Shown here: piece after piece, positions 33,601-46,000 of the stretch
Position numbering within the stretch: the stretch's first letter is position 1
How the letters are laid out: each line of letters opens with the position of its first letter
Assembly: GCA_017506865.1 (NCBI GenBank)
Contig: JAFCMP010000535.1
Location: 558,001 to 622,000 of the forward strand
Length of the DNA stretch: 64,000 nucleotides
Direction of reading: 5' to 3'
Origin: Tribonema minus
Lineage: Eukaryota > Sar > Xanthophyceae > Tribonematales > Tribonemataceae
Position numbers and translations under genes: made by a program
The notes under the pieces: generated by a model
What the model saw: only the letters and a program-made list of their open reading frames with translations
Told to the model about the DNA's origin: nothing
The model's database searches: none

Positions 33601-36600
33601 TTGTCCACCTTGACGCTCTCCCGTACCATACATGCATACCCACAACATCATCTGAGCATCATCATCACCAGTTTTGACGCTGTCCTTGGCAGCGTTGTGC
33701 TCCTACAATTCCACAATGCCATCTGAGCATCACCGCCAGCGTGGCCACTTGGCGCCCACGCTGTCCATCTTCCATACTGTACATCGCACCACCATCCGAG
33801 CAACATCACCTTGGCCAGCTTGACGCGTCTTTGACATCGCCATAAACTAGACCAGCTTGGCGCTTTGACGGATCTGTATCCAGCCCTACGTCCCCAGACC
33901 ACACCAGTAGAGCATCACCATCAAGACACGCCAATACGAGCATCATCATCATCGGAAATTACCTTGGCCAGCTTGACGCTGTCTTTGACGGCGTTGTACT
34001 CCTCTTCGCTGCGCTCAATGCGGTCCAGGTAGCGCTTGCCGTGCCACTCAAACGCGCCGCCGTGCGCATCCTCCCATTGCGCCAGAGCCTGTTTTTTTTT
34101 TGTTATTTGCAAATGGGACGCAAGCGCGCAGTGCGTCAGAAAAAAAACATATTATATGTATAAATATATTCTAGTCACAAAAACTTGAGTCTGTAATCAT
34201 TTTCCAGAGTGGGCGCCGTCAGAGCATGCCATCGCACAGGGCCGCGCACATTTTTCTTCATTGCAACTTAGCTTGAAATTTCCGAGTTGCCCACATAATC
34301 CGATGAAAAACTAATGGGCATTTTATGCGGGTCAATAATAAGGGCTTGTTTTTTCATAAAGCCTGGCACAACGCCCCCTGTAGCACACTCTCTGCTCACG
34401 CAAAGTGCGCATTGGCGTGCCGTGATATGGCATCAAGCACGGTGAGCAAGTTGTGTGTTCCAAAGCACCCTCTACTTGCATGAGAGGACTGGGCTGCCAT
34501 TATTGGTTCCATATGAGCTTTGGCAGCCTCTTTTGACAGTTCACACCACGCATTCAATGCAAGTGCAAATGGACCGCATGCAACGTCAGCGCAAATGGCT
34601 AATGGCATACACTGGATGCGGACAAAACTGTCGAGGCATTTCATTGCAGCGGGCACCAAGAAGAGGCAAACGAAAAATAATGTGTGCGCCGCCGCAGCAT
34701 TGCTTGTGCGGTGTCCTCATATCAACTTCAACAATCCACGGCCTCACCTTCTTCAAGTGCTCTGTTAGCTTGGGCAGCCGCTTCTTGACCCGCTTCTCCA
34801 TTTCAAGCTCTGCGGCGAGCTGCTTCTGCAGTGTCGGGTCTCGTGTCTGTGAGCCGAAAGCAAAGACCAGGAGCTGGGGATGAAAATATTGGCCTTCGTT
34901 ACGGAGAGAGCTCATGAGTGACAGCGTGCATTTGCATCAGGTTTCGCGCATCATAACTGGATGGACACACTGCCATTAGCCCTGCTGCCCCCGTGCAAAC
35001 CGCTGTGCGCTGAAAAATGAAACAATGCATTAAAAAAATACGGGTGCTGAGAGAAGAGCACCCAGAAGACAGGGAGTGCATGGGCTGACAGCTGGTGTCA
35101 CTGTCCACGGTGTCACACTACACACAGGGCAAGTAAAAGTGGTGTATCAATGGCTGACGAAACTTAGACACCGTGGCAGAGTAGGACACCCAAGATGGAC
35201 CAAATGCCAAGTGCAGAACAGCACTTGACCAGGGCAGGCTGGATCGCAAAGAAGTGATTATTGTGTGGATGCTTGTGCAAGTGTTCGTCAATGGCCGCCC
35301 GACTATGCGCGGTGCGTGTAGCTGATTGGTATGTACAGCTTATGAGTATGCATCAATGATCATACATAAAAAAAAATTGGGCCGATTGGCGTTCTTCTTC
35401 GTGGCGGATTTGATGCTTTCCGCATAGTACATTCAGCTGACAGGGTAGGTATGCTGTAGATTATGGGTATGCGTAGCTGATCATACTTACCTTGACCCGG
35501 CTGGGGTGGTTCTCCACACGTGTACGTATGTATCCTCTCTCCAGGCACAGCTCCTTGCATTCGGCAGGTACGTATAATCTCCTGACTGCGTAGCTCATAT
35601 ACAGACCTTGACTCATATACATACCTTGAGGCGGTTGGGGTCCTTTTCAACAGTAAGCTCTTCGATCCTCTCCAGGCACAGCTTTTCGTGCTAGGTAAAT
35701 GTACGTATACTTTGCTGACCATTGCGTGACTGCATAGCTGATGATATATACATACCTTGAGGCGGTTGGGGTCCTTCTCAACAGTAAGCTCTTCAATCCT
35801 CTCCAGACACAGCTCCTCGCGTTCGCGAATGCGCTCCAGCAGCGGCCGCATGGACTCCAGCAGGAGCGTCAACCGCTTCACCTCCTCCTGAGCGGTGCCA
35901 CATCGCAGAAGGCGTCATTATTATTACATTGACCGCAGCGGCACACGAGACTGAGCGTTGCCGCAAAGAGGCCCAGCGCTGGGGGTGGCTGGCGTCATGT
36001 CGTTTTCATTGACGGGGGGGGGGGGGGGAGGGAGTGCGGGGCGGGGGGGTCCCTCTGCCCCCTCGTGAGTTGGTGTGTCGTTTGCACACAGACGCTCGAC
36101 GTGCAAGGATGACACAGCTGCGTCATGTGAAGCGCTGATGAGCGAAACTGGAAGCAAGGACTACATAGCTGACCCAAGAGCACCGAGCGCACACGCCCCC
36201 GCACTTGCATTAGGCGGCGAAGTCGAGGCCAAGGTTTGGGGACGCCAGTACTGCAGGATGGCTGCAGTGCTCAGGCATGCGGGGTAGGTAGGCACAGGGG
36301 TGCTAGCCTCAACCCTTACCCTACACTTTGTGCGCTTTCGATGAGCACTGACGTACATTGCCAGCACAGCGCGGCGCAGCAGATAGTGGCGCGCCGTGGC
36401 GAGCGTTGACTGCAGATACTCCGCGCAGCGCGATGCGGCATGAAGGGCATGAAAGCGTGCAGAGGGGCATCTTCATTTCAACTCGGGACCCACGCCATCA
36501 GCGTCTTCACAACGAAGCGCACCACGTGCGCCTGCAGCTGTGTGTCGCTGCACGTGCCAACGTCGCCGCTGAGCAGTCAGATCCACTGCGCAACAGCCTT

Positions 36601-39600
36601 TTACGTAATGCTCGCGACAAGCCAACCTCAACTCAACAAGAGCGCCATCAGCATCTCCAACACGACGCGCTAGCGTGCCACGTGCGCCTGCAGCTCTGTG
36701 TTGCTGCACGTGCCGGCCTTAGTGCTGAAAGGGCTTGCTTCAGTTGCGCAAAAGCCTCTTCACGCATCGCCCCTGATAAAGCCAATCAAAACTCAACAAC
36801 AGCGTCATAAGCATCGCCACAACGATGCGTGCACGTACCACATGCGCCTGCAGCTCCGTGTCGCTGCACGTGCCGGCGTCGATGGTGTAGGGCGTAAAGC
36901 CCGCACGCCCCTGCTCGTCCGTCACGCCCAGCTCCAGCCACAGCGCCGCGAGGCGCTCGCGCTCGCGCACCACCAAGCGCGACATGGCCGCCTCCTTGGC
37001 GTCCCTGTGGCAGTTACACGACAGTTACGATGACAGTTTCAGTTACAGCCAGCTCCGCGAGGCGCTCGCGCTCGCGCACCACCAGGCGCGACATGGCCGC
37101 CCCCTTGGCGTCCCTGGCACTTACATGACAGTTGCAGGTTTAAGAAATAGACCAAAAATGCAAAAAAGTTTCATAAACAGATTATTGGAAATTACTCTAT
37201 AAATATATTCAGTACTTGAGTGAAATTGCGGCGATTTGGCGACATCAAATGCTTGCATACGACGAGGCGCAACATGGGCGCCTCCTTGGCCTCTGTGGCA
37301 GTTACAGACTGTTTCAGACAGTTGCAGGCTATGCACCGATGAGCGACACGCAGTGGTCAGGCAGACCTCCTCTGCCCTAAAGGAGTTTCCGTGCCCTGAT
37401 GAGTCATGTATCACTTAAAAGTTCACATCAGAATTTAAGTGCCTCTGCACCTGAGCCTCTTGAGCACTGCTTCGCCAGCCCTGAAGGGTTGCATGCCCTA
37501 ACTTGACTAATCATCATCAACACAAAAGAACACATGAGTTGACATCTGAAAACTAATTATAAATAATAAATGTATAACACAGTATTATGATATAACTCTG
37601 TACCTGAGCCTCTTGAGCTCTGCTTCGCCAGCCCTGATGGTTTCCATACCCATACCCTCCACGCTCCGTGTGAAGGCCTCCTGCTCTTCCTGCGGAACTT
37701 CAAGCTGCTGCCAGAGGGACAGGATTTCCTGCAAGCGCGCACAACATTGTTGCAAAACGATGTTGAATGAGCGCTCGCATGCTTTGTATCATATGGCGTC
37801 ACGAGGTAGTGATGCAAACACCGTGCAAGGTTCAGTTTGGAGCGCTTGACCATCTCAACTTCAGGTACGTGACATGGAGGAAACTTCAAGTTGAAGATGG
37901 ACATGCATCGCTCACCTCTAACTTACAATTTTTGCTCAGGGCGCAAGATGCCAGTGTATCTTTCCTTCAAGAAAGCCTCAGCCCCCTGGAAGCTTCCAGT
38001 AAAAGTATGGAAGATTGAAGTTGAAAACGCAGAGCAGCGCTCACCTCCCCCATCTCCTGCAGCAACTCCTTGCGTCTGTCCACTTCCGCCGTAAGCTGTG
38101 CATGCCTCTCTGACACCTGCAGTCAGTCGCAACGCACGTCAGCGCCAGAACGCCGATGAGCACTCAGTTACGGCTAGGCCATGCGCACCAAGTTAGGGTT
38201 AGGGTTAGGCATAAGACTCGATCGCAGCACACTTGCGCCATAAGGTCACACGCGGGACCAGCACTGGTGACAAATCAATGATCGGAATGATGTGCTTTGT
38301 GTCCGGCTCGCATGGCTGCTGTGCTGGCGCGGGTAGCTGCTTAGGGTTAGGGTCAGCTGCGACAGGGTTAGGGTTAGGGTTAGGGTTAGACACCCTGCAA
38401 CAGCAACGCAGTGCCAGCACGACATGTGCAGAAACACGTGATGACCTTTAGACACACGTGGACAAAAGTCAGTTTGTATTTTTACTTGTCAAAACCAGCC
38501 CAGCGTTCTAAAAATAGATTTCTTCGAGACACACTCAAGCCCAAACAAACAACAACACCAACCATAACACGCTTTTAAGCATCACCAATAATGGGTCAAG
38601 TGTACGCCAGCAAAGGGCGGGTGCCGAAATGCTGTTCAGTATCAACGAGCAAAGGGTCTGATCACATCACATTTGGGCCAGGGGTGCAGACTGAGGACCA
38701 GCACAGTGTGCATGTATGCATAAATGCGTCTGTGGCGCAGCACCCAGCAAAGCCATTTATGTCAAGTTTGATGCTCTGTGGTTTCATCGTGTCTGACTCT
38801 AAATTCAGTTGTCTAGGGGTGCAATGGGGCAGAACACGTACTCTGCATTGACTCTCACTTAGAGCACGAAACATAACACATACATACCTCTGACAAGGCG
38901 TCGAGCGTGATGCCCACGGTGTCAGGGCTCCGCTGTGTGGACGCGAGCCGCGGCGGCGCTGCGTCATCATCGCCCCTCGCCACCAGGCTGCCCAGTATCT
39001 GCCGGCCCAGAGGCGTCGCTCTCTGCACAACGACCAAGCGCAATGCACGCGCAGTGACACACATTGTCAAACTTCAACTTCAATACTGCCGCGGCGTCAG
39101 CACTCGTTTTGACGCACCGATCCGCACACACATGCACACTGACGCCAGTGCTGCGCACGGAGCGGCGCCGGTGGCACGCCACTTGACAACACTTGCAGTT
39201 GGCTCAAGCGCCTTCTGAACCACGCGAAAGGGGGGCTACACTCAAGATCCTAAACGACGTTCTGGTGACCCATGGGAACAGGTGGTGCCAGTCATCTCAG
39301 TGCGATGCTCCAGGAGGCTTGCAGGCGCAATGGGAGCGCGCGGGGGCAACGGCTCCCGCACTGCTGCGACTTCTCAGGCACAGTACCAAGTGGCGTCACA
39401 CATGTTGGCTGACTCAGTGGCGTCACACATATTGGCCGACTTTCTGATGCTTGAGAGCCATTCAGGATTGCGCTGATCGACATGCATTTGTGCACATTGG
39501 AAGTTCTTGCTCCAGTTGAACAACGACGGCGTTGATCCAAGCGCACGCACGGGAGGTATGCAGGTCCCCCTTGCCAATTTAAGTTATGTGGATCTGTCAC

Positions 39601-39978
39601 CCCAGTACCTGCCATCAAGTTCGATACTGAACTGCGCCTCAGCGCCTGGCATGCCAGCACGAGCAGCACCTGCCATCAACTTCAACATTGAACTTGAAAT
39701 ATGAAGTTGACGCTGCATCTCACCTCCTCCTCCGTGATCTTGAGCTGCGCCATGAGCGCTTGGCACGCCAGCACGAGCTCCGCCACCGTCTGGCACCTGC
39801 AGACCCCGTCATGGGCAAACAGCAGGTTTACTGTAAGGCTAGGCTGCTGCGTAGAAGCAAACTTCATGATTGCATAGGACACCCGGCCTCCCTTGGGGCC
39901 TTTCTACATGCAAGTCCATAAATAGGTTCTGCAAGGCCAAGCCGGGGATCATCGTATTGCTATGCCACACACAGCGCC

Positions 39979-40010
<32 letters not shown>

Positions 40011-43000
40011 TAAGTGTGCGTGTTTTGCCTCCGCTGATGCTGCCAGCGCCAATCTGCGCACAGTGCTCAGCATCTGTGCCATGCCCTCCCTGGAACCGTT
40101 GCACAAACCGGTTCAATGCTTCCAGGAGGGGAACGATTTGTCTCTGTTGTGCTTTTGATAGGGGCACACACGTTGTGCGGTCACTGGGTTTCCGCCCCTC
40201 TCAAGCGGAAGTGAATAAAGTACTTTTGACCATTTACACTTCGTCGAATTAGCATATGCTCAGCTGAAGCTTTTAAGCTTCAGACAAGTAACATATGATA
40301 ACCTTTGACAAATAATATTCGTTTACATAAAGTTACAGTTTTCACAAGCTTTGCGGGGATAGCAGGCAGGGCACAACAACAGAGCAAATGTCTCACTATA
40401 ATAATAATGTATGTATTGTCGCTTGCTGGCTGCGGGGGAAAGGGGAAAAAACGGCAAGGAGCTAGGGGCGAAACCACCTGGGTACCCCAGCACCTCCAAA
40501 TGCCCCCCCCCCTTTTTTCACCTGTACCCTACCCCCTCAGTGCAAGAAGGGCAGGGTGGGTGGGCTTTCAACTGTGCCTACCAGCTATCGCCTCTACTGC
40601 AGCTGTGCCTAACACTCGTTGGCTGCCTGTCAGCACGAGGTGTGATTTGGCACACTGCCAACTTCCCCCGGGGGCTTGCAAAAAGTACCCATTCTACGCC
40701 TGGTCCCCTTTTACAAGCTTTGGGAGGATAGCAGGCAGGGCACAAACAACAGAGCAAATGTCTCACTATAACACTGATGTATTGTCGCTTGCTGGCTGCG
40801 GGGGAAAGGGGAAAAAACGGCAAGGAGCTAGGGGCGAAACCACCTGGGTACCCCAGCACCTCCACTGGTGTCGCTACTAGTTGCGACGTCCCCTTCCCCT
40901 GCCTACGCCGCCGCCTCCTGCCGCCTGCCTCGCCCGAGTTCAACCCCCGGGCGGTTGGTTGGTGGTGGCGGTGGCAGGGACCAGCAAGTTCGAATGTGTG
41001 CTGTGTCGCGCGTCCCGGGAGGGTTATGTAGAGGTCTTCAATGCGGCGGCAGTGTGTATTGCAATGATAGGTCGAACTGAATGGTATGTCAGGCCCGAAC
41101 ACTAACACTACACTGCAGTATGCCGCGCATAAGTGCGTGCGCTTGGTACGGTGTTGTTCCCCCTCATGTAATTAACAGAATGGGAGGGTTCACGCCGACT
41201 ATTGTCGCGAACGCTACGATGCAATGCCCACCGCAAGAGCCTCGGTAAAAACCTCTGGGGTAAACCTGCTAGTCAGGGGAAACCCCCTAGAGGAAAAGAG
41301 CACTCTGGCAGCAGTACGCGTCGTGGGCTTGAGCCTGGTGGCAAGCTGCGAGCAGTCATGGTGCTAGCACATGTAGCCGCTGCAACCATGCATTGCCAGG
41401 CGAGGCTCAAGCAGATCGATGCAAGTGGCCTGGGTCGGCGCGCAGGCCCGTTTGTGAGCCGTTGCAGGCGCACCAGGCATTGGCGACGCAATTGCCCGAC
41501 AGCGGCCAGTGTGATTGCATCTGCATCACGTCAGACAATGGCGACGGTTGGTGGGGTGGTGGTCCCTAGACCACAATGATTTTTCACACCATAATGATTT
41601 CACCAAAGTGATTCATGCCCCCAAGCGCAGGTCTGCGTGAATGTCCGGCAGCACCGCAAGGAGTAGTGTGCGAGTGCGTGCATAGCGACTTTGTCGCTGG
41701 AGCCCTCCAATCTCTGCGCAGAGTCAATGGCCTGCAGGAGCTCCAGGGCAGCCACTGCAGTATGTCTGCAGATCTTGCATTTCCCTAGAAAGCCCTGCAA
41801 GGCTGGCTGTCCATTTGGGTCAGCATGGCGCGGAGGCACTCAATGATTGCATAAGACCAGTTGATGTTGCAGGTGTCAACAGCCAGCCCAGGATCATAGT
41901 AGTCGTGTGCTAGTCTGTGATCTCAACATGCGGCACTTGGCATAGTAGTAAGCGACCGTCCTAGACTGGCATTCACCGCTCATACTGCCAAAGCGCAGGG
42001 TCTGCATTCGGCGGCACCGCAAGCCTTCAACAGGTTATGTGCGAATGCGCGCATAGCGACATCAAGATATTGGTTCGCTGGAGCCCTCCAGACTTGCGCA
42101 AGGTTAAAGGCCCACAGGAGCTCCCTGGATCAGCCACTGCAGGATTATGCCTGCATAGTGTGTCACTGTCCCCCAAAGGTCCTGCGTGGCTGGCTGGCAT
42201 TGGATTTTCCCAGCATGGCGCGGAGGCACTCAGTGACGCATTACGTAAGACCAGCTCTCATGTTGTAAGTGTCAACAGCCAGCACAGGATCAATGTACTC
42301 GTGTGCTAGTCTGTGATCTCAACCTGGCACTCAATGACGCATTGCGTAAGACCACTTCTCATGTTACATATGTCAACGGCCAGCACAGGATCAATGTAGT
42401 CGTGTGCTAGTCTGTGATGTCAACATGTGAGCGGTAGTGCCGGGAGCCCTCCTACTTCAAGTTGGATGCCCCCAGCAATGGTAACAGACCATGGCGGCGA
42501 TTGGTGGGGTAGTAGTCCCTAGACCATGTTTCACCGAAGTGATTCATGCCCCTCAAGCGCAGGTCTGCGTGAATGTCCGGCAGCACCGCAAGGAGTAGTG
42601 TGCGACTGCGTGCGTAGCGACTTTGTCGCTGGAGCCCTCCAATCTCTGCGCAGAGTCAATGGCCTGCAGGAGCTCCAAGGGCAGCCACTGCAGTATGCCT
42701 GCAGATCTTGCATTTCCCTAGAAAGCCCTGCATGGCTGGCTGTCCATTTGGGTCAGCATGGCGCGGAGGCACTCAATGATTCCATAAGACCAGGTGATGT
42801 TGCAGGTGTCAACAGCCAGCCCAGGACCATAGTAGTCGTGTGCTCGTCTGTGATCTCAACATGCGGCACTTGGCATAGTAGTAAGTGACCGTCCTAGCCC
42901 GGCGTTCATCGCTCATATTGCCAAAGCGCAGGGTCTGCATTCGGCGGCACCGCAAGCCTTCAACAGGTTATGTGCGAATGCGCGCATAGCGACATCAAGA

Positions 43001-46000
43001 TATTGATTCGCCGCAGCCCTCCACACTTGCACAAGGTTAATGGCCCACAGGAGCTCCCTGGATCAGCCACTGCAGCAGTATGTCTGCATAGTGTGTCACT
43101 GTCCCCAGAAAGCCCTGCGTGGCTGGCTGGCATTGGTTTTTGTCAGCATGGCGCGGAGGCACTCAATGACGCATATGCAATATACTGCGTGATACCATCT
43201 TTCATGTTGTAGGTCGACCGCTAGCACAAGACCAGAGTAGTCGTGTGCAGTCTTCGATCTAAGCATATCACTGGAGCGGAAAACCCCCTCCCACTTCAAG
43301 TTGAGTGCCCAGCAATCATGGTAATGTGCGTGTGCGGTAGATGTTACGACTGACTGTAGTGTATTGCACGCTTAATGATTGCGTCGCATACCACCACATG
43401 CCTTGGCACAATCGTCTACATCAATTGCCACGGGAGGCCGATGACGCCGCATGCACCGCCACTATTTCTCCTGATTTTGATGACCAGTTAGTCACTGGCA
43501 TTAATACGGCGCACCTGTCCGCTTAGCAGCTTAACAATGACATAAGGCACGCCTGCCTCCTGCGCCCGCATCTACGCCCTTTGCTGCATGGCCTGTGCTT
43601 CTCCGTGACCCCGGGTTCGGCGAGTTTTGCCAGCAGCGGCTCTGTTGCTGCTGCAGGAACCTGCTTAAGGCTACATGCTGCGAGGCAGTCCTGGTGCCCT
43701 CGCGCCAATCTTCTGGGCCCTCTGCTGATCGTGCACAGACTGTGTCGCAGTGTCTCCCTCGGACTGATTCCTTCGCTTCAAAGACCTCCTGGGGCTCGAC
43801 CACCTGCTGCTGCTGTGCCGCGATGCAGTCTGCGTGCGTGAGCACCTTTCAACTGTGCCTACCAGCTATCGCCTCTACTGCAGCTGTGCCTAACACTCGT
43901 TGGCTGCCTGTCAGCACGAGGTGTGATCTGGCACACTGCCAACTTCCCCCGGGGGCTTGCAAAAAGTACCCATTCTACGCCTGGTCCCCACCTGTCGCGT
44001 GTGGCCCCTTCCAGGTCTAGCTCCTAGCTTGAGCGTCTCCAGGCAGTACTTGTGATGAACAAACTTCAAGTACTTTTTATTCATTCCTACTCAGGGCGCG
44101 AAAAAGCCCAGATACTGCAAGTACTTCTTTAGGGATGTCGTAAGCGTTTGACATGTAATATTTGTAACAACGCAGTACCTGTCGCGTGTGGCCCCTTCCA
44201 GTTCTAGGTCCTTGAGCTTGAGCGTCTCCAGGCGGGCCGCTGTCAGATCCTGCAGCGCTCAAACAGCATCGGAGCACTGACGCATCAGGTGCTGCTAGTT
44301 TTTCAGGCTTGAATTGCCATCAACTGCACTTCAACCAGTTCTAGGTCCTTGAGCTTGAGCGTCTCCAGGCGGGCCGCCGTCAGATCCTGCAGCAGCGCTC
44401 ACACAGCGTTAGCACTGAGACACGAGGCGCTGATTTCCAGGCTTGATTCATCATCCACTGTACTACGAGCGTACGTGGTGTCCAGGCAGTCACCAGGCAT
44501 TCGCCAATTGCATGTATTTCATGTGTGTTTATCTACATAGATCCCGCAGCAGCGCGCAGCGACCGTTGGTGGACTGACACGTATCAGGCACCAGATTTCT
44601 AGCTCCCTTTTTCAAACACCTCCCAGTGCATCAAACACAACTTTGCGTCTCAAGATAAGGTCAAGCAAGTCAGAGAGCAGGTGGCAGTCATTCCTAACCC
44701 TACCCCAAACCTAACCCTAACCATGGGTCACCACAGCGGCTCGTGTGGCTAACCCTAACCCTTGATGGAGTTTTGGCCAGGTAGGCTGGTGGGCCTGGCG
44801 TCACAAGGCTTAGGGTTAGACATGACCCTATGCTTAGGGCTGGATCTAACCCTACCCCTCAGCTTAGGGTTGGATCTAACCCTACCCCTAAGCTTAGGGT
44901 TGGATCTAAACCTACCCCTAAGCTTTGGGTTGGATCTAACCCTACCCCTAAGCTTCGGGTGATCATGGCAGCGATACGTCATAGGTCAAAGCGGCGACAT
45001 GGTGTCGATGTCTACTCGAAGGTCAAGGGTTACTTGAGGGATCATTTTCATTTCCTGCTTTCTTTGGCAGGCTGACGTGCGCGCGCGTGCTCGGCGGTCG
45101 CGCTGCGAATGAACCAGCGCACTCAGCGGGGCACGTAGAAACAGCGACTTGTCTACCTGCATGCACGCTATGGATGGCATAACTCCAGGGATAGGTTCAC
45201 ACCCCAATCGTAACACTCATCCCAAGTTAACCCCATCCTTGGCACTATGTGAGCACCATCAGCCGCACTGACAGCAGCAATGGGAGGCACAGCGACCATT
45301 GGCGGTGATGGAATTTGAGAGAAACCTTCGATAGGTCGCCTTCGAGAGGTAGCTCGAACTCGTCCTCATCTTCAGATGTCATGACAGCAACAGGAGCATA
45401 AAGCCAAGATGTCCGTGCTGCCCGAAAACACAAGTGTGCATTTACCAACAAACAAACATTGTTGTGGCGGTTACGAACCGCTGTAACTGTCACTGCGAGC
45501 AGACACGAACCATTGAACTATAGGCTAAACACACAACAAGCCCATATTCCAACAGGAATAACGTGCAGGGAACGACCAGTCCCGCTCTGCAGAACCAGAC
45601 TTTGCCAAGCGTAGCGTACTGTGGAAGAGTGACTCACTCGTCAGCAGGCGACGCATTCACCAGCAAGCGACAGCAGCGGCGGACACGATGGCCAACTTTT
45701 GATCTGATCTGTGGAGATCCCTTAAGCAGTACAATACGTACGCGCAAACCTGCGTGTCGTAGCGGTGCGCGCTCGCCTGAGAGCTTGCAACACCGGCGGC
45801 AACAGTTGCAGATCAATTTTTTTTGTTGATTTTTTTTTTTTTTTTACTTGTCGGCTCCGTGCTGCCCGTGGCAGCAGCGTGCAGTGTTGGGCATGTGTCT
45901 TCTCAATCACTGTTCGGAGAACCGCAGCTCAGCTGCGAGCTGCTGCGCACACCGCGCACGCCCCTACCAGCCAAGCCGCATGCTGAGTATACATGAGGTT

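Noticed and set aside
40920-40975. tRNA-like T-arm (gggggttgaactcggg on the minus strand) suggesting a tRNA-derived SINE
   Set aside because: No A box, anticodon arm or acceptor stem could be folded around it, and the diverged copy at 5,260 does not preserve the loop.
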